The notes: a model not told the origin generated them from the sequence alone. A stretch of 64,000 nt of DNA from Lophium mytilinum (GCA_010093605.1 MU004187.1:687383-751382), one strand, 5' to 3'. Numbered from the stretch's first letter, positions 42,348 through 53,903 are shown. Translations and numbers: made by a program.

Positions 42348-44534
42348 TCAATCGTCATCATCACTGTCCGTCCCACTGTCCCAGCCTTCTTCATACTCCT
42401 CCGCAATCATAGCCAGCCCGTTCGAAATCGCTTCCCTCTCTTCCACACTCACCAACCGTCTCACAAGCTGCTCTGTAGCCCTCACCTGCTCAGCAACAGA
42501 AGCACACGTCGTCAAGCCCGTGTACACTGCTACCTTTTTAGCCTGACCATCGCCTACGTTGATGATGGATGGGAAGCTATCGAGAAGCGGGAACAGCAGC
42601 GAGGAAGAGTATCTGTAGCCGAGTTAGATCGTGAGTGAATGCCCAATCAAGTAGTGACCAAGATGTTGTAGATGCAGGTACCACGTAAGAATGTAGCCTG
42701 TAACCTCTGTCGACCGACGGCCTCGCGCTCTACAAGGCTGTAACCAAGAAACAAGATATAAGACATACCTCTGAACAATTGGACCACTGTGAAACCTATC
42801 GTGCATGTCTCGACCCTCGCTTCCTTCAGCGATACTCCAAGCCCCTCTGCTCGACTCCGCCCGCCCGAAGATATGATCTTTCTTCCGCCGTGCACCGCGC
42901 TGTCGGACACCAGGTAACTCCTTCGTCGATAAATCAGCATCGAAGTCATTGAGACGGTCGTCCTTAAAATCGGCCTCATCCTGACGTGTCAGCACCGCGC
43001 CGACCTTGTCAGCCTGCGCTGCCTCCGTCACGACTTTATCCTCCAAGACATCCGGGTCCGCAACACTGAACTCCAACTTCGCAATCCGCCTCTTCCCAGA
43101 ATTGTTAATTGTTTCCTCAAGTTCGTTCAAGGACCCTCTCTGCCCGTCTCCCGCCCTTAGCCTCGAGGGCAGCGTCACACTCTCGAACGCCAGAGCATGG
43201 ACTGCAGACGTCTCCCACATCGAGCTCGCGTCAAGCGACAAGTACGACGGCGTTTTCAACGGTGTGTTCGCGACGGGAATGTACACTGAGGCCTGTTCTG
43301 AGATTTCGTAGAGAGAGCGAGCAGAGTTGGCTAGGCGGGTCAATCGCTTCTCGCGGGAGACGGGTTCATCGCCGCCTTGCTCGAGGCCCCAGACCCAGAT
43401 GCCTAATTTGCCGAACTCGTCGCGGAGGCGCTCTGTCCAGCGGGCTGTCCAGCCACCCCAAGCGTCGGTGACGGAGGCGAGGAGTTGGAGGCCCTGGAGG
43501 GAGTCGCATTCTTCTATGAAAGGGCGGAGGTCGCTGATTTGATTTGATCAGCTTTAGTTGAAGTGTGAAGTGATGGCGGAGTCAAAATGAAGCAGTGCCT
43601 ATCCTCTGCTTTCTCTTTCTGTTTGGAAGAAAATGGTAGTTGTACTCACCGATCAAGTAAATCCTCCTCTCTGTCCAACGTCCCGAATAGATCTGCGCCC
43701 ACATCCCACTTTTCCCAGGCTCTGTGAGTTGCATCTCCGACATCGAATTCAGATAGTTGGACCAGGGACTTTGGATGATAGTAAACGCGCGCATAGTCAG
43801 ACCAGTACCGCACCGAAGCAGCCGTGAGCGGAGGTGGTGTTAGACCAGCATCAAGATGGACCTGATATGGGGAGGGCGGAATGGGCGGCGCGTGACGGAT
43901 GATTGGGGGAGAGGACCTATGTTTATAAAATCAAACCCATGCTTTCTATGAGGAACATATGAGTGCGGATGCTATCGATAAAGACCAGTTGATGATTTTG
44001 GCAAATGAAATAGATAAACATCGTAGCCGGAAGACAATGAGAATAATCTCGACTTACCAAACACCCCTCCCACCCGTAGATCCCTCATCCTCAACTTCAT
44101 AAAGCGCATTCACTTTCCTCAAGCTCCCAAACGAGCCCTTGAGATCATAAACTAGAGCGCGCGGTGTGAACGTCTCGGACCCATCGGGTGCGATGCCAGG
44201 CCGAAAGTGGATATCATGATTGACTGGCGACTCTTCCTCGGGTGGGTATGTGAAGTATGATTCCTTTCATCGCCTTTTGTTAGAACGGTTTCGGAGAGAA
44301 GATGAATTTTGGAATTGAAGTGAATTGTGGAGGTGGATATAGAGTTGACAACGTGGTAAAAAAGTTTTGAGAAGTGCGTAGGGTCTGGTGACGCCCTCAA
44401 TGGAAGAGATTTGCAGCTTATGAAAGACCGGGTAATGATAGTCGTGCGAATGGGGGACATACCTGTGTATTCCAGAAATGCGTCCCTAGATAGTTGGCCT
44501 GTTGCCCGAATTGGAGCGTCACTATTTCATGCAT
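42348..44534 (-). CDS. DML1: Dml1/Misato tubulin-like protein, 524 aa, five exons
   Basis: Dml1 is a tubulin/FtsZ-related protein needed for mitochondrial DNA inheritance and partitioning in yeast; animal Misato acts in mitochondrial shape and spindle assembly. Exons are 44534-44463, 44263-44058, 43916-43650, 43533-42769 and 42612-42348; the sum is 525 codons. The start [20 protein letters not shown] is diagnostic (it parallels the beta-tubulin N-terminus). It is followed by [40 protein letters not shown] and [16 protein letters not shown]. Later hallmarks are [18 protein letters not shown] and [16 protein letters not shown]. The C-terminus is acidic (SGTDSDDD). The first intron is long for this window (199 nt). 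Although the stop lies ~400 bp from the RIP block, the coding sequence shows no RIP damage. Confidence 0.97.
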
Positions 44535-45163
44535 GGTGGGGGATGAGGTGGGGGAGTCTCCCGCTGGAGAGTAACTCTCGGCAAGCAAGATGCGATTTCG
44601 TAGTACTTGGTTAACAGCTAAGAGTACTTCTAGAGTTCTTGTGTCTGCTAGCTGTGAAGAGAGGAACCTTGTCTGGTGATGGATGGTGTGTTGTTATTGG
44701 TGCACATGTAGCAAAGATGGTAGATAGTTCCTCATGTTCACGTGGGTTCGCGATCACATCGCAAATTTGCTATGCACGAACCTGAGATATTTACGCGCAA
44801 CGGACGCATCGCGTCGCTTTATTATGAGCCGACTCTCATTATTGGTCTAATGACTCATTGCTCCTCTCCTTTCTCTTTTCTTTTCGGTAAGATCAAAGCA
44901 TACGCCCCAGGCCATTGGATCCAATGGCTATGAGTCTCCTGCACAGCAAATGAAGCCTCCCATATAGCAAATTCGCCGTCGCCAATTTTCAATGTACAAG
45001 AGACTTTCATGACTTACCTTCACCTTTGATCAGACTGTCAGGCCTGGTTTTCGACCTCACCTCATGCCCATCTCCATGCTATGCCAGCAACCAGTGTCGC
45101 TATGCCAAGTGGTCGCAGGTTCAAAGGCAAACTTGCCAGATCCCCACCGCTGAAGCAACACTA
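44535..45163. other. Intergenic region, no gene seen
   Basis: These 629 bp lie upstream of Dml1 and downstream of Sap18. There is a C-rich stretch close to the Sap18 stop but nothing codable elsewhere. Confidence 0.5.
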
Positions 45164-46039
45164 TCACCACCCTCTGCCCCTACCTCTACCCCTCCCAAAT
45201 CCCCCTCCCCCAGGCGGCCCCTGCGGTACTTCACCCCTCCTCCACTCACCAGACGGCACACCTCCCCTCCCTTCGAACCTCGGTCCTCCCCTTCCCCTAA
45301 ATCCGCCATAATCTCCCCTACCCCCAAACCCATTCTCCCTCGGTCCCATACCACCTCTTCCCCCATACCCTCCTCCTGACGGCCCGCGAAACGGCACACT
45401 CAACGGCGGCGGCGCAGCGGCAACCTCTCCACCCGGCAGCGGCGGGAATACAGCACACGAGACATAGTCCCCAATCACGAACCTCACGCTCGCAAGACTC
45501 TTGTCCGCGTCTCCCTCTAGCCTGCTTAACACCTCTTTCACATCCTCTTTTGCGCCGTTCTCAGTCTCATTCCCGTTCTGCGCGTCTGCCGCGTCGAGGT
45601 CCTCGTAGGTTGCGTTTCCGGCGCCGACGATGATGCTTCCGAGTTCCTTAGCTAGGTAGCGCCCAGGGCCGGGGCGGTTCGCGTCTTTGGTGTCGGGGAA
45701 GACGAGGCGGAATGCGAGGCGCGTGCCTACGGCTGGTGAGGGGAGGAGGGAGGGTAGCGCGGTGAGTAGGAGGTGGGTGAGCTCCTTGAGGGTACAGGTG
45801 GGCCAGGTGTAGATTTGGAGGTGGGGTGGGCTTTGGTTGTTTGGGGAGAATTCCTCGAGGCTGTGATGGGTTTAGATGGGTTCGTATTGAATTAAGGATG
45901 GATTGAGCGCTCTGGGTAGCAATAGGGAAAGTGAATGAGGATCTGAGACATACCGGTGGAAAGTGCCGCTTCTATAGAATAGCTTGAGTAGGAAGGGTGT
46001 GGTAGTCTGGCGGTCGACCTTGGGTGTTGGAGCTGCCAT
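45164..46039 (-). CDS. SAP18: Sap18 homologue (Sin3-associated/ASAP complex), 260 aa, RGG tail
   Basis: Sap18 has a ubiquitin-like fold and joins Sin3-HDAC and the ASAP/PSAP splicing complexes. Exons are 46039-45954 and 45860-45164 with a 93-nt intron; the sum is 261 codons. The start reads MAAPTPKVDRQTTTPFLLKL, matching the conserved VDREKT-PLLLR opening. The join gives FHRLEEFSPNNQSPPHLQIY, then TWPTCTLKELTHLL, the central Sap18 motif. FRLVFPD and ASVRFVIGDYVSCAVF close the domain (RFxIGDYLD in animals). The last ~80 residues are an RGG/RG-rich extension (GGYGGRGGMG to GRGRGRGRGW) that animal Sap18 lacks and that may bind RNA. It is divergent from the splicing factor Prp18. Confidence 0.95.
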
Positions 46040-46753
46040 TGTGCTGATTGATAGGTATTTCTATGCGGTCAGTTATAAGAAAGACATGCGCTGCATAGGA
46101 AGAGCAATCGCAGATGTAGTAGGTTGACGTGAATTTGAATGCGAAAGGAAGCTTGACGCTTTGCGACGCGCCAAAGATGTTGGAAGCTCTTCGGCTCCAC
46201 CTTGTTCTCGGGAGCTGGTAAACTGGCCAGGCTTGGCATAGATAGTTCGAACTTATGCGCCGCACGTGACTGTAGCTCTATTATAACTAGGCCCACCACA
46301 GCTCAAAATGAGTGCTCGATTATAAAGGTACAAACTTACACGCTTGATGTAACACATTCTTTCGAGGATAGCAATTGATTCTATCTATGATGCTGTCAGC
46401 TATCAAAGCAGTTGTGAATCTTGCGCTAAAACAGTCACTTTAAAGCAACGAACTACTAGCACACCAGTGCTCCGTCCGGGAGAAATTGGATACTTATGTG
46501 GACTGTTTTGCCATTGTTGCCTTAATACATTTAGACAAGATTGAATCGGACAAATTGAGGAGCTACCTCCTACGCTTTTATCGTGCGGAGTTACAGGCGC
46601 GACCGTGGTTGTGCATGCCAAGCGGGCCCCAATTTACAAGCTCCCTTCCTCACCTCCGCAACCAAATCTCTAACCTGCATCACTGAACAGACAACAAACC
46701 TCACGCCATCACGAACCCCTCCTCTTCTCTTCGCCCTCTTACCACCCCCAAAT
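46040..46753. promoter_or_regulatory. Divergent intergenic region, Sap18 / Prp18
   Basis: These 714 bp separate the start codons of two RNA-processing genes. The open frame that precedes Prp18 in the same reading frame (from 46583) begins in this region and is not needed: the ATG at 46754 gives the conserved N-terminus. Confidence 0.5.
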
Positions 46754-47912
46754 ATGGACTTCGCCGCCCTCCTCGCCTCCCAAATCGCCGCCTCATCCCC
46801 CAACCCCACTGCCTCCACCGCCGCCTCCTCCACCCCCGCGCCGAAAAAGTACCTCAAGCGCTCCGAGATCGAAGCCCAGCGACAAGCCGCCTACCTCGCC
46901 GAAGAAGACGCCGCCGAAGCCGCGCGCCTCGCCAAACTCCGCCAGAAGCGCAAATTCGAAGACGAGGAGGTCGAGCGCGAAGCCGCGCGCAAAGAGAAGC
47001 GGCGGCGGCTCGCCGAAGAATCGCGGGCGCGGCGCGAAGCCGAAGAAGCAGAGGCGGAACGACAGCGGCGAAAGCGACTCGGGCTGCCAGATCTCCCCTC
47101 GAAGTCGAAAGATGGGGAGGGTCCGATGCTGTTGCTAGAGGGCGAGGGAGATATCGAGGATGCAGAGCTGGTGGAGCAGCTGCGGGAGCTGGGACAGCCG
47201 GCGAGGGTGTTTGGGGAGAGCCATCGGCAGCGGTTGAAGCGGTATTGGAGGGTTAGTGGGAAGGGGCCGGCGGCGGTGGTGATGACCGATGGGCCGATTC
47301 CGACGTCGCTGAAGCTGGTGTCGGAGGTGGAGATGAAGGTTGAGGCGAAGGTGCCGAAGGATGTGGAAGGGAAGAAGTTCCTGTTTAGGCAACTGGCGTC
47401 GTATTTCACGATGGTGCTGAAGGAGTGGGAGGTGGCGCTGGCGCATCGCCCGGAGAGCGTGCAGGTCAGCTACCAGGGAAAGCAGGCGTACAATGCTATG
47501 GTCCAAGCTAGGGAGAACATGCGGCCGCTGTTCAAGAAGCTGGAGAAGGGAGAGATTGAGGATGGCATTCTTGAGCCGGTAGTCGAGATCGTTGTTGCAG
47601 CACAGCAGCGAAGATATGTGGATGCAAACGATGGTTATTTGACCCTCAGCATCGGAAAAGCGTAAGTTCCCTTCCTTTGTACTCGCCACAAGAGTTAAGA
47701 GCTAATTGTTTGTTAGTGCATGGCCTATTGGAGTCACCATGGTTGGTATCCACGAGCGGTCCGCGCGAGAGAAGTTGCACGAGAGCGACAAAGGCGCCGC
47801 GCACATCATGAGCGACGAGGTTACACGGAAGTATCTGCAGAGCATCAAACGCTGTCTCAGCTTTGCACAGACGAGATGGCCGCCAGATGATCAACTGCAG
47901 TTGATGGGCTAA
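46754..47912 (+). CDS. PRP18: Pre-mRNA splicing factor Prp18, 367 aa
   Basis: Prp18 is a U5-associated factor that stabilises exon joining at the second step of splicing. Exons are 46754-47661 and 47717-47912 with a 55-nt intron; the sum is 368 codons. The N-terminus MDFAALLASQIA is typical, followed by KKYLKRSEIEAQRQAAYLAE and a long charged helix (EREAARKEKRRRLAEESRAR). The short PRP4-type motif (PARVFGESHRQRLKRYW, about residue 155) is the U4/U6-associated segment found in larger Prp18 proteins. The C-terminal helical Prp18 domain spans about residues 225-360, with FRQLASYFTMVLKEWEVAL and the conserved-region loop DGYLTLSIGKAAWPIGVTMV, and it ends RKYLQSIKRCLSFAQTRWPP. All family parts are present. 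Confidence 0.97.
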
Positions 47913-48403
47913 ATTTGCTGTGTTTCTGCACTTAAGTCCTCCAGCAAGGTGGGGCGATCTAGGGCAGTTCCACATCCGGATATTAAAACAGGGCATAGTC
48001 ATGCTCAAAGATATGACACAGCTGTCAATTCTTATTTAATGGGCGAAGCAGACGGATTTGCTCTTGAAGTGCCAGGAGTTTAAGGCGAATTGGGGCCACT
48101 TGCGAAAGGGGATGGTGCTCCAAGACTGCAAGATTTATAATCGAATCACTCCTGCATCACTCTCGCAACTTGTGTTAAGCGTTAGTGGTACTTAAAGTAC
48201 CCGTTTTATTGGATTAGGACAATCACCACAGCAAGCAACCTGCATTCAACAGTTCTTGATAATTTACAAAGGTTTCCTGGTAGTCATCATCCAAAGCCAG
48301 ACGTGCTATCCAAGCTTCTTCCCTCATAGCCACCACGGCTCGCTGCCGTCACCATGGGTGTAAACAAAATTCCGCCAACCAAGCGAGCATTCAACTAGCC
48401 CAA
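47913..48403. other. Convergent intergenic region, no gene seen
   Basis: These 491 bp lie between the stops of Prp18 (+) and the LCAT-like gene (-). I see no open frame of interest. Confidence 0.55.
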
Positions 48404-51325
48404 CTACGCTTTCGCCTTCTCTTTGCCCTTGCCTTTCTTCTTCTCCTTTCCCTTCCCGTCTTGCTGCTCTGACACTTTCGGCTTCGGTGCCATTGCTTCG
48501 GGCCCCATGCCAACACCCGCTTTTCGAGCCCCTATGACTGCACTCAGACAACGACCGACTGCCTCCAGATCCCCTAGCAGCGTCACATGTCCGCGGTTAC
48601 TGCTCACGACCCCACCTCTGACCACACTGTAACCATCCGGCACCATAGCTGCCCTCGCAAGGACCACCCCATCGCCACTAGCGAACGCCAGCTCGTCGTA
48701 TGCATCCGCGCGCTTGATCGTGTCCCGGCTTTCCACTTTGGCACCGTATACAGTCGGCGTGCTCTTACCGTAGATAACAGCAATGGGAGGATATCTATTA
48801 GTCTTCGCATACTCAGATTCGAAATCGAGCTCTTGCTTGAACTTCTTGACCTCTGCGAGGACACGCGTTAGATACGCGATGGCCTTGTCTTTCGGAATAG
48901 TCGAGGTAGTTGACGGCGACGATGACGCAGGGTTGTTGTAGTCATTCGAGCCCGAATTGTTCTTGTGGCCCATTTGAGGCGCAAACCCAGTGCGCTCTGC
49001 GCCGCCCTCTGCAGCATTCGCCGCGTGCTGGGATTTGCTTGCAGAAACTTCGCGGGCGTTTATCGTTGAGGAACTGCTCGGTGTGGTGCCGACGAATACG
49101 CCATTGGAGTTCATGACGCTGCCGCCGGCGCCGCTACTACCACTGTTACTGCCACGGGAGATAGAGCTCTTGCGGCTGATGATGGAGCTGGGAATAACGC
49201 TGGACATGGAGCTGAGAAGGCCGCTGATGCTTGAAGTGCTGGGTATTGAGTTTAGTGCTGGCAATGGGTATGCAATGCAGGGCGAAAGGCGGCAGTCGAT
49301 CCAGGTGTTGATATCAAAAAAGTCTACGGGGTATTCCTCGCGGGTATTCCTATCGATGAAGCACCTGCCATCCAACGGAAGAAGAGCAAAACTCGTGCGA
49401 ATAGTGAAGTTAACCTGGGCGGTAAGAACACGGGAGCTCAGTAGCACGTCGTCGCCGTTGCGCAAGGGACCGAGGATATTGACACATGTTTGCGGAACTC
49501 CCGCATAGACGACACCAGAGACTAGGTCGGGCTGTTTGTTGATTACATGCCTAGTGATTAGCCCTCCGAGACTGTGGGCAATGACAATTGCGCCTCGTTC
49601 TCCTGGTGGTGCGTCGGGTCTGTTGCATGGCAAATTTGACAAATAGGTAGCTAGTCTCCGGCTAAGAAGGTGCGGGCTCAATCTCCAGTCATAGCCGTAG
49701 TTGTGGACGCGAAGGGTTCCATTTTTGTAGTTTTCAGATGCCCTTAATCTCTTGAAGAGTCTTCGGGAAATATCAACTGGGCCAATGTTGGTGAGCATGC
49801 CGCCCTCGATGATACGCTCTTCCATCGACTCTTCGTCCTCCGGCTCCAGGCCCACTTCAAGATCTACCTTGCGCAAATTCAGGCCAACCTTGATGGGTGC
49901 CCATACTTGTTGTTTCGTGTCGGCTGAGCGTAATATCGACCCTCTGTAGCCACCGAGAATTACGACGTCGCCCGTGAGATCTTTCAAGGCGCCAGTGAAG
50001 TACGGATGCGAGGCGGCGTTGCTTGATGTCATACCCGCGTTCGTTGATGTCTGATTAGCTTTGGACAAGGATATCTTTCGAGGCACAGTGGCCGTGTCTT
50101 CGTTCCCGATGCGTTTGACAGGCACCTTGGTGGGAATAGGATTGACTTGTCGCGCATAATCTAACCTAGAAGTACCAAAATTGAAGTTAGGCATTGTTGG
50201 CAAACTAGGGAGTTTGAAATTTGCATCTTGCCAGCTATCTTTGATCGCCTTGATACGACTATTAACCTGCTCTTGAACGTGTTCAAAGCGGCTATCGTCG
50301 CCCAAGGAAGACGCTCGAGATAGTGACCGATGCATAAGGAGCGAGTTGTCGGATGCGGATCGTCTAAGTTTTGGGTGGTGAGTTGGCGTTTGAACTGCTC
50401 TAAGTCGATCCGGAGTGGGAAGAGGATGTGGACGGTCCGAGTGAATGTCTGCTAGCTCGCTGTGAACTACTGGCGGTGGCCTGTCACGTTGAGGTGGGCT
50501 GGTTGCGACTATAGAGTGGCGCTGCGAGGCAGCTTTTGGATCGTGGCGGGCTTGCGAGTGACTTGGGCCATCCAGCTGTACCAGTGAAGGAGAACCAGCA
50601 CGAGATTGTCTTTTTGATCTCTGCGCGTCTTCTACGGTGTGGTCACCTGCATGGCTACTGTCTGAAACCGAAGAGGTGGAGAAACCCGGTAAAGAGAAGT
50701 TCAGCAGGTTGGGGCTCTTGGGCATGGAGGGCAAATTGAAACTCGAAAGGTACTTCTTTAGCGTCTCCGAGGTCGAGCCCCCAGAGGACGCTCTCCGCCG
50801 GTGGCCGCTGAGGCTCTCGCGCAGAGTGTTCCTAGTTTCGTCAAGACGTTGGAACTTTCGAGGACCAGACTTCCAAGGTGACGGTAGCCTGGCAGGTGGT
50901 GACGCTGGCGATACCTCAACTGCAGGAGGAGTCGTCGGTCGTTCGGGTGTTCGTTGGTCTGTCTCTCTTTTTTCTTCCAGTGCGGTATCCACCCTAAATT
51001 CCCTTTGTTCCTCATCTGGTGTTCCCTCGGGCGACTTCTCCCAGCTGCTATCGAACAGCCCCCCACCTTCGACATCTTCCAATGCGGCGGCCTTTTCAGC
51101 AGCCGGAGTCTTTGGAGACGTGAGCCTTGTTTGCGCCTGTCCAATGCTAACCCCAATGACAGATTGCGCATCTTCAGGCTGGAAGCCCTGTGGATCCGAG
51201 GACTCGTCTTCAGAGGGCGTGAGATCCGGATCGATTATGGACGCAAATTGTATCTCGGCAAGGGCATTTGGACGGGCGCGACGGGGAGAGGGTGTGGAAG
51301 GTATTCCGGCCATGGAATCCGCCAT
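48404..51325 (-). CDS. LCAT-like alpha/beta-hydrolase with long disordered N-terminus, 973 aa
   Basis: Single exon. Residues 1-430 are Ser/Pro-rich and low-complexity, with many RS/SP sites (RRRASSGGSTSETLKKYLSS). The catalytic part, from about residue 440, begins FTGALKDLTGDVVILGGYRG, then LRVHNYGYDWRLSPHLLSRR, and the nucleophile elbow GAIVIAHSLGGLITRHVI (Ser about 585). These match the lecithin:cholesterol acyltransferase/PDAT-type lipase fold, most like the fungal subgroup without a membrane anchor. A linker rich in Ser and Asn (about residues 720-830) precedes a C-terminal part (AKTNRYPPIAVIYGKSTPTV, then GHVTLLGDLEAVGRCLSAVI) that supplies the usual late Asp and His. The protein ends in a Lys/Glu/Gly run (KGKEKKKGKGKEKAKA). 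The substrate, and whether it is acyltransferase or phospholipase, cannot be read. Confidence 0.9.
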   Translation of the reverse strand: MADSMAGIPSTPSPRRARPNALAEIQFASIIDPDLTPSEDESSDPQGFQPEDAQSVIGVSIGQAQTRLTSPKTPAAEKAAALEDVEGGGLFDSSWEKSPEGTPDEEQREFRVDTALEEKRETDQRTPERPTTPPAVEVSPASPPARLPSPWKSGPRKFQRLDETRNTLRESLSGHRRRASSGGSTSETLKKYLSSFNLPSMPKSPNLLNFSLPGFSTSSVSDSSHAGDHTVEDAQRSKRQSRAGSPSLVQLDGPSHSQARHDPKAASQRHSIVATSPPQRDRPPPVVHSELADIHSDRPHPLPTPDRLRAVQTPTHHPKLRRSASDNSLLMHRSLSRASSLGDDSRFEHVQEQVNSRIKAIKDSWQDANFKLPSLPTMPNFNFGTSRLDYARQVNPIPTKVPVKRIGNEDTATVPRKISLSKANQTSTNAGMTSSNAASHPYFTGALKDLTGDVVILGGYRGSILRSADTKQQVWAPIKVGLNLRKVDLEVGLEPEDEESMEERIIEGGMLTNIGPVDISRRLFKRLRASENYKNGTLRVHNYGYDWRLSPHLLSRRLATYLSNLPCNRPDAPPGERGAIVIAHSLGGLITRHVINKQPDLVSGVVYAGVPQTCVNILGPLRNGDDVLLSSRVLTAQVNFTIRTSFALLPLDGRCFIDRNTREEYPVDFFDINTWIDCRLSPCIAYPLPALNSIPSTSSISGLLSSMSSVIPSSIISRKSSISRGSNSGSSGAGGSVMNSNGVFVGTTPSSSSTINAREVSASKSQHAANAAEGGAERTGFAPQMGHKNNSGSNDYNNPASSSPSTTSTIPKDKAIAYLTRVLAEVKKFKQELDFESEYAKTNRYPPIAVIYGKSTPTVYGAKVESRDTIKRADAYDELAFASGDGVVLARAAMVPDGYSVVRGGVVSSNRGHVTLLGDLEAVGRCLSAVIGARKAGVGMGPEAMAPKPKVSEQQDGKGKEKKKGKGKEKAKA

Positions 51326-53126
51326 TGTGATAATTTCTAGAGGGTGGAGAGGACAGAGTATTGCGGCGCCTCAGGTTGTATTTTCAGGCTGTGGCAGTGT
51401 CAGACGACAGATCCGAGAGAGCCGTAAGCTGCGCTTCTCGCAGCCATGGCCATTCTGAAGATGGCGCTGAGTGTAGCTTCGGTGGCGGTCGAGTCTGCAT
51501 CGTTGCGCCTGCCCACAGGATGCCCAGTGCGATTCTCTAGCAATGTCGTCAGATGGGAATGAACAGGGCATGATGAGACAACGGCCACTGACCAAGCACT
51601 GCAGGTGTGCGCCACACCCTCTCCCGCCCGGAGATCCCTTCGTCACTTGTCCCTGAGCGCGCTCTACACCCGTCAAGGGCATCACTTCGCAATTGTCACT
51701 GTCTGGATGAGACAGCTGCTCTGTTCCTGGGCGTATGTCTGCTCAAGCACCTACGCCATACGCCGGCGTCTTGGGGCTCTTGGTGCACGGCGCGTGCCAT
51801 AGTGCATGCCATGGGTCAGCCCTACGGGTCCCCGCGCGAGTCTCGTGGTATGACTCTCCATTGAACCACGAGGACAACAATATCGACAATTCTAACCTTT
51901 GAATGAGAAACTGTGGCCCCAGAAGCAGTAAGAAAGAAGCTCTTGCCCCTTTTCCGCCGCGAACAGGATACTGAAGAAGGAGCGATGTTGCGTGAGATTG
52001 AATTCCGCAGACGGCATATTCGCAGCTTATTAACACGAAGCTCCATTCAATTATTCCACAAACAGTATCGTTGTGCAAACACCGCCGATGCAGGTCCTCT
52101 CTAATGCCTGTTGACGTGCATCTTGTCCCGGCATTCTCTCCGTTATGATCTGACGAGGCTGAGAGAATCTAGGACAGGAGGAGCACTCAGCTTTTCTCCT
52201 ATGCCCACTGCATTGCTATGCCAACGCAGATTGAACTCAACTTTGCCATCTGATCATCCTAAAATATTGACTTCCGCTATGTCGATGATAAGAAGGAATT
52301 GTGTCCACACAGTAGGTTTTTTGTAAACCTGCGGGTGGTCTGCACATCTTCCCCCAAGGAAGTCAGAAATCATCTTTGCAGGCACCTTTCCACCTAATTG
52401 GACTCCTTATGGGATAAAGGTATCCCAATGCGATGCACTTGATATGATACCAGGTCACAGGTTCAGGTGAACGGGTATATTACTACTTATGCTCCACTCC
52501 TGCCCGCTGGGTACCCTTGTGAGAAGTAGCCCAGCCAGCATTTGGCGGATAGTCAAAGGCAGTCCAATTCCCACTGCATGAGGCTTTACTTCTTACCCGG
52601 AGTCGTAAAGGCCCATATATCAACCTCTTCTGATCACATCTAGTAAGCTTCCTCGTGACTGCGGGAAAAGTCGCGACATCTCCCGACCCCCTGCGTAGGA
52701 AGCGCCCGATGGCAGTCTCCACCATCACCGCCTTTCGGAATTTATCGTGAGACTCTCCCAACCGGCGACAACCGATGCATGCCCTCCCGAAATTGCCCTC
52801 AACACACCATGTGTGACAGCTCCTCTTCACCGCATCCAAGACCCAGAATTCTGGAGTCGCACCGCCTGTACACCCCGCATGGAGTAGCCACTGACAGACC
52901 GCATCGCCTGGCCTGACGGTGGTCTGAGGGATTGCTCCGCTTCTTGCAAGAAAATACCGCCTCAAGGTCGGCGGCAGCTCGGCTGACTGTGTATCCTTGC
53001 CGGATCCCGGGGCATGAGCATGTGTATAATATGCGGAGGCCCGGACGACAAGTACATGTCCTCATCGTAATATCATCGCCTTCGACCTCAGCTTCACATC
53101 CATCATCTACTATCATTGATATCAAA
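51326..53126. promoter_or_regulatory. 1.8-kb divergent intergenic region, no gene seen
   Basis: This is the upstream space of the LCAT-like gene (-) and of the 258-aa protein (+). Many short open frames overlap on both strands without motif or splice coherence. A plus-strand frame joined to the 258-aa gene begins at 52932, but its extra 65 residues look non-coding. Confidence 0.5.
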
Positions 53127-53903
53127 ATGGCTTCTTCCGGCCTCTTTCTCCTTTCTCAGCCTCTCCCGCCTAACACATTGTCTCTTGGTCAACTGCTTCC
53201 GAATCCCCTTTCACCGTCATCCGGTCCATTTTTCAGTGCCTCCACCTTAGGAGCACAGGACCTTAGAAAACCCCATATCCAGGCGCGGTACAAAGATTTG
53301 GTTGCTTTCGACGATGAAGGCCGCCTAGCTGCTAGTCTCTCGGGACGGAAGGTCGATCCCTCAAGAAAAGACCTCGTTCTCTTACTCGCGGATGAGATGG
53401 AATACCGCTCTCTTCAGCCCAACTCCGCCTTCGACAACATATGCCAGGACCCCGCTGCACTGAGCTGGATGCGTTCTATGGCTGCACAAAACCAGACCCT
53501 ATACTTCGTTGTTGGCCTCCAAGAACTCAAGAATGCGACCTTCAAGAGCGCCGTGATTCAGGAAGGGCCCCTTGGTGTCTCAGTGACTGAAGGACCCACA
53601 GCTCCCAAGACAAGCCTCCCTCTTCACGTCCGCCGAGACTCATCCATGGATATCACCGATTCCTCTTCCACTGGCGTCTATGGGTTCGAAGTCCGGAAAG
53701 TCCAGTGTCGTCTCGGGCGGACCGATGAGCCTCATCTCCTAGAGGATCTCGATCTCTCCTGGAACTACCACAGGACTGGCGACGGAGATTTGCAGCTGTC
53801 GATTGGCATGAGCAAAGCGTTGCAAGCCGAGGAACTCCGGCTATTGGCTGCCGCAATGGAGGACGCGTCGGATGCTAGCTATAACTCTTCGGACTCGGAG
53901 TAG
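53127..53903 (+). CDS. Unidentified 258-aa soluble protein
   Basis: It is a single exon. I chose the ATG at 53127 (context TCAAA-ATG-G) over the longer frame because the protein then starts MASSGLFLLSQPLPPNTLSL. To my recollection that is a recurrent opening in a fungal-only family of ~250-300-aa proteins (first ten residues hydrophobic, then LGQLL.NPL). Other visible features are DLVAFDDEGRLAASLSGRKV, an alpha/beta core with QTLYFVVGLQELKNATFKSA, and VYGFEVRKVQCRLGR near the end. An acidic Ser-rich tail closes the chain (DASYNSSDSE). There is no signal peptide, membrane segment or known catalytic motif. I can give no function. Confidence 0.8.
   Translation: MASSGLFLLSQPLPPNTLSLGQLLPNPLSPSSGPFFSASTLGAQDLRKPHIQARYKDLVAFDDEGRLAASLSGRKVDPSRKDLVLLLADEMEYRSLQPNSAFDNICQDPAALSWMRSMAAQNQTLYFVVGLQELKNATFKSAVIQEGPLGVSVTEGPTAPKTSLPLHVRRDSSMDITDSSSTGVYGFEVRKVQCRLGRTDEPHLLEDLDLSWNYHRTGDGDLQLSIGMSKALQAEELRLLAAAMEDASDASYNSSDSE

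Noticed and set aside
52932-53903. 323-aa version of the plus-strand 258-aa protein
   Set aside because: The extra 65 N-terminal residues have no protein-like character, and the ATG at 53127 gives a recognisable opening and better start context.
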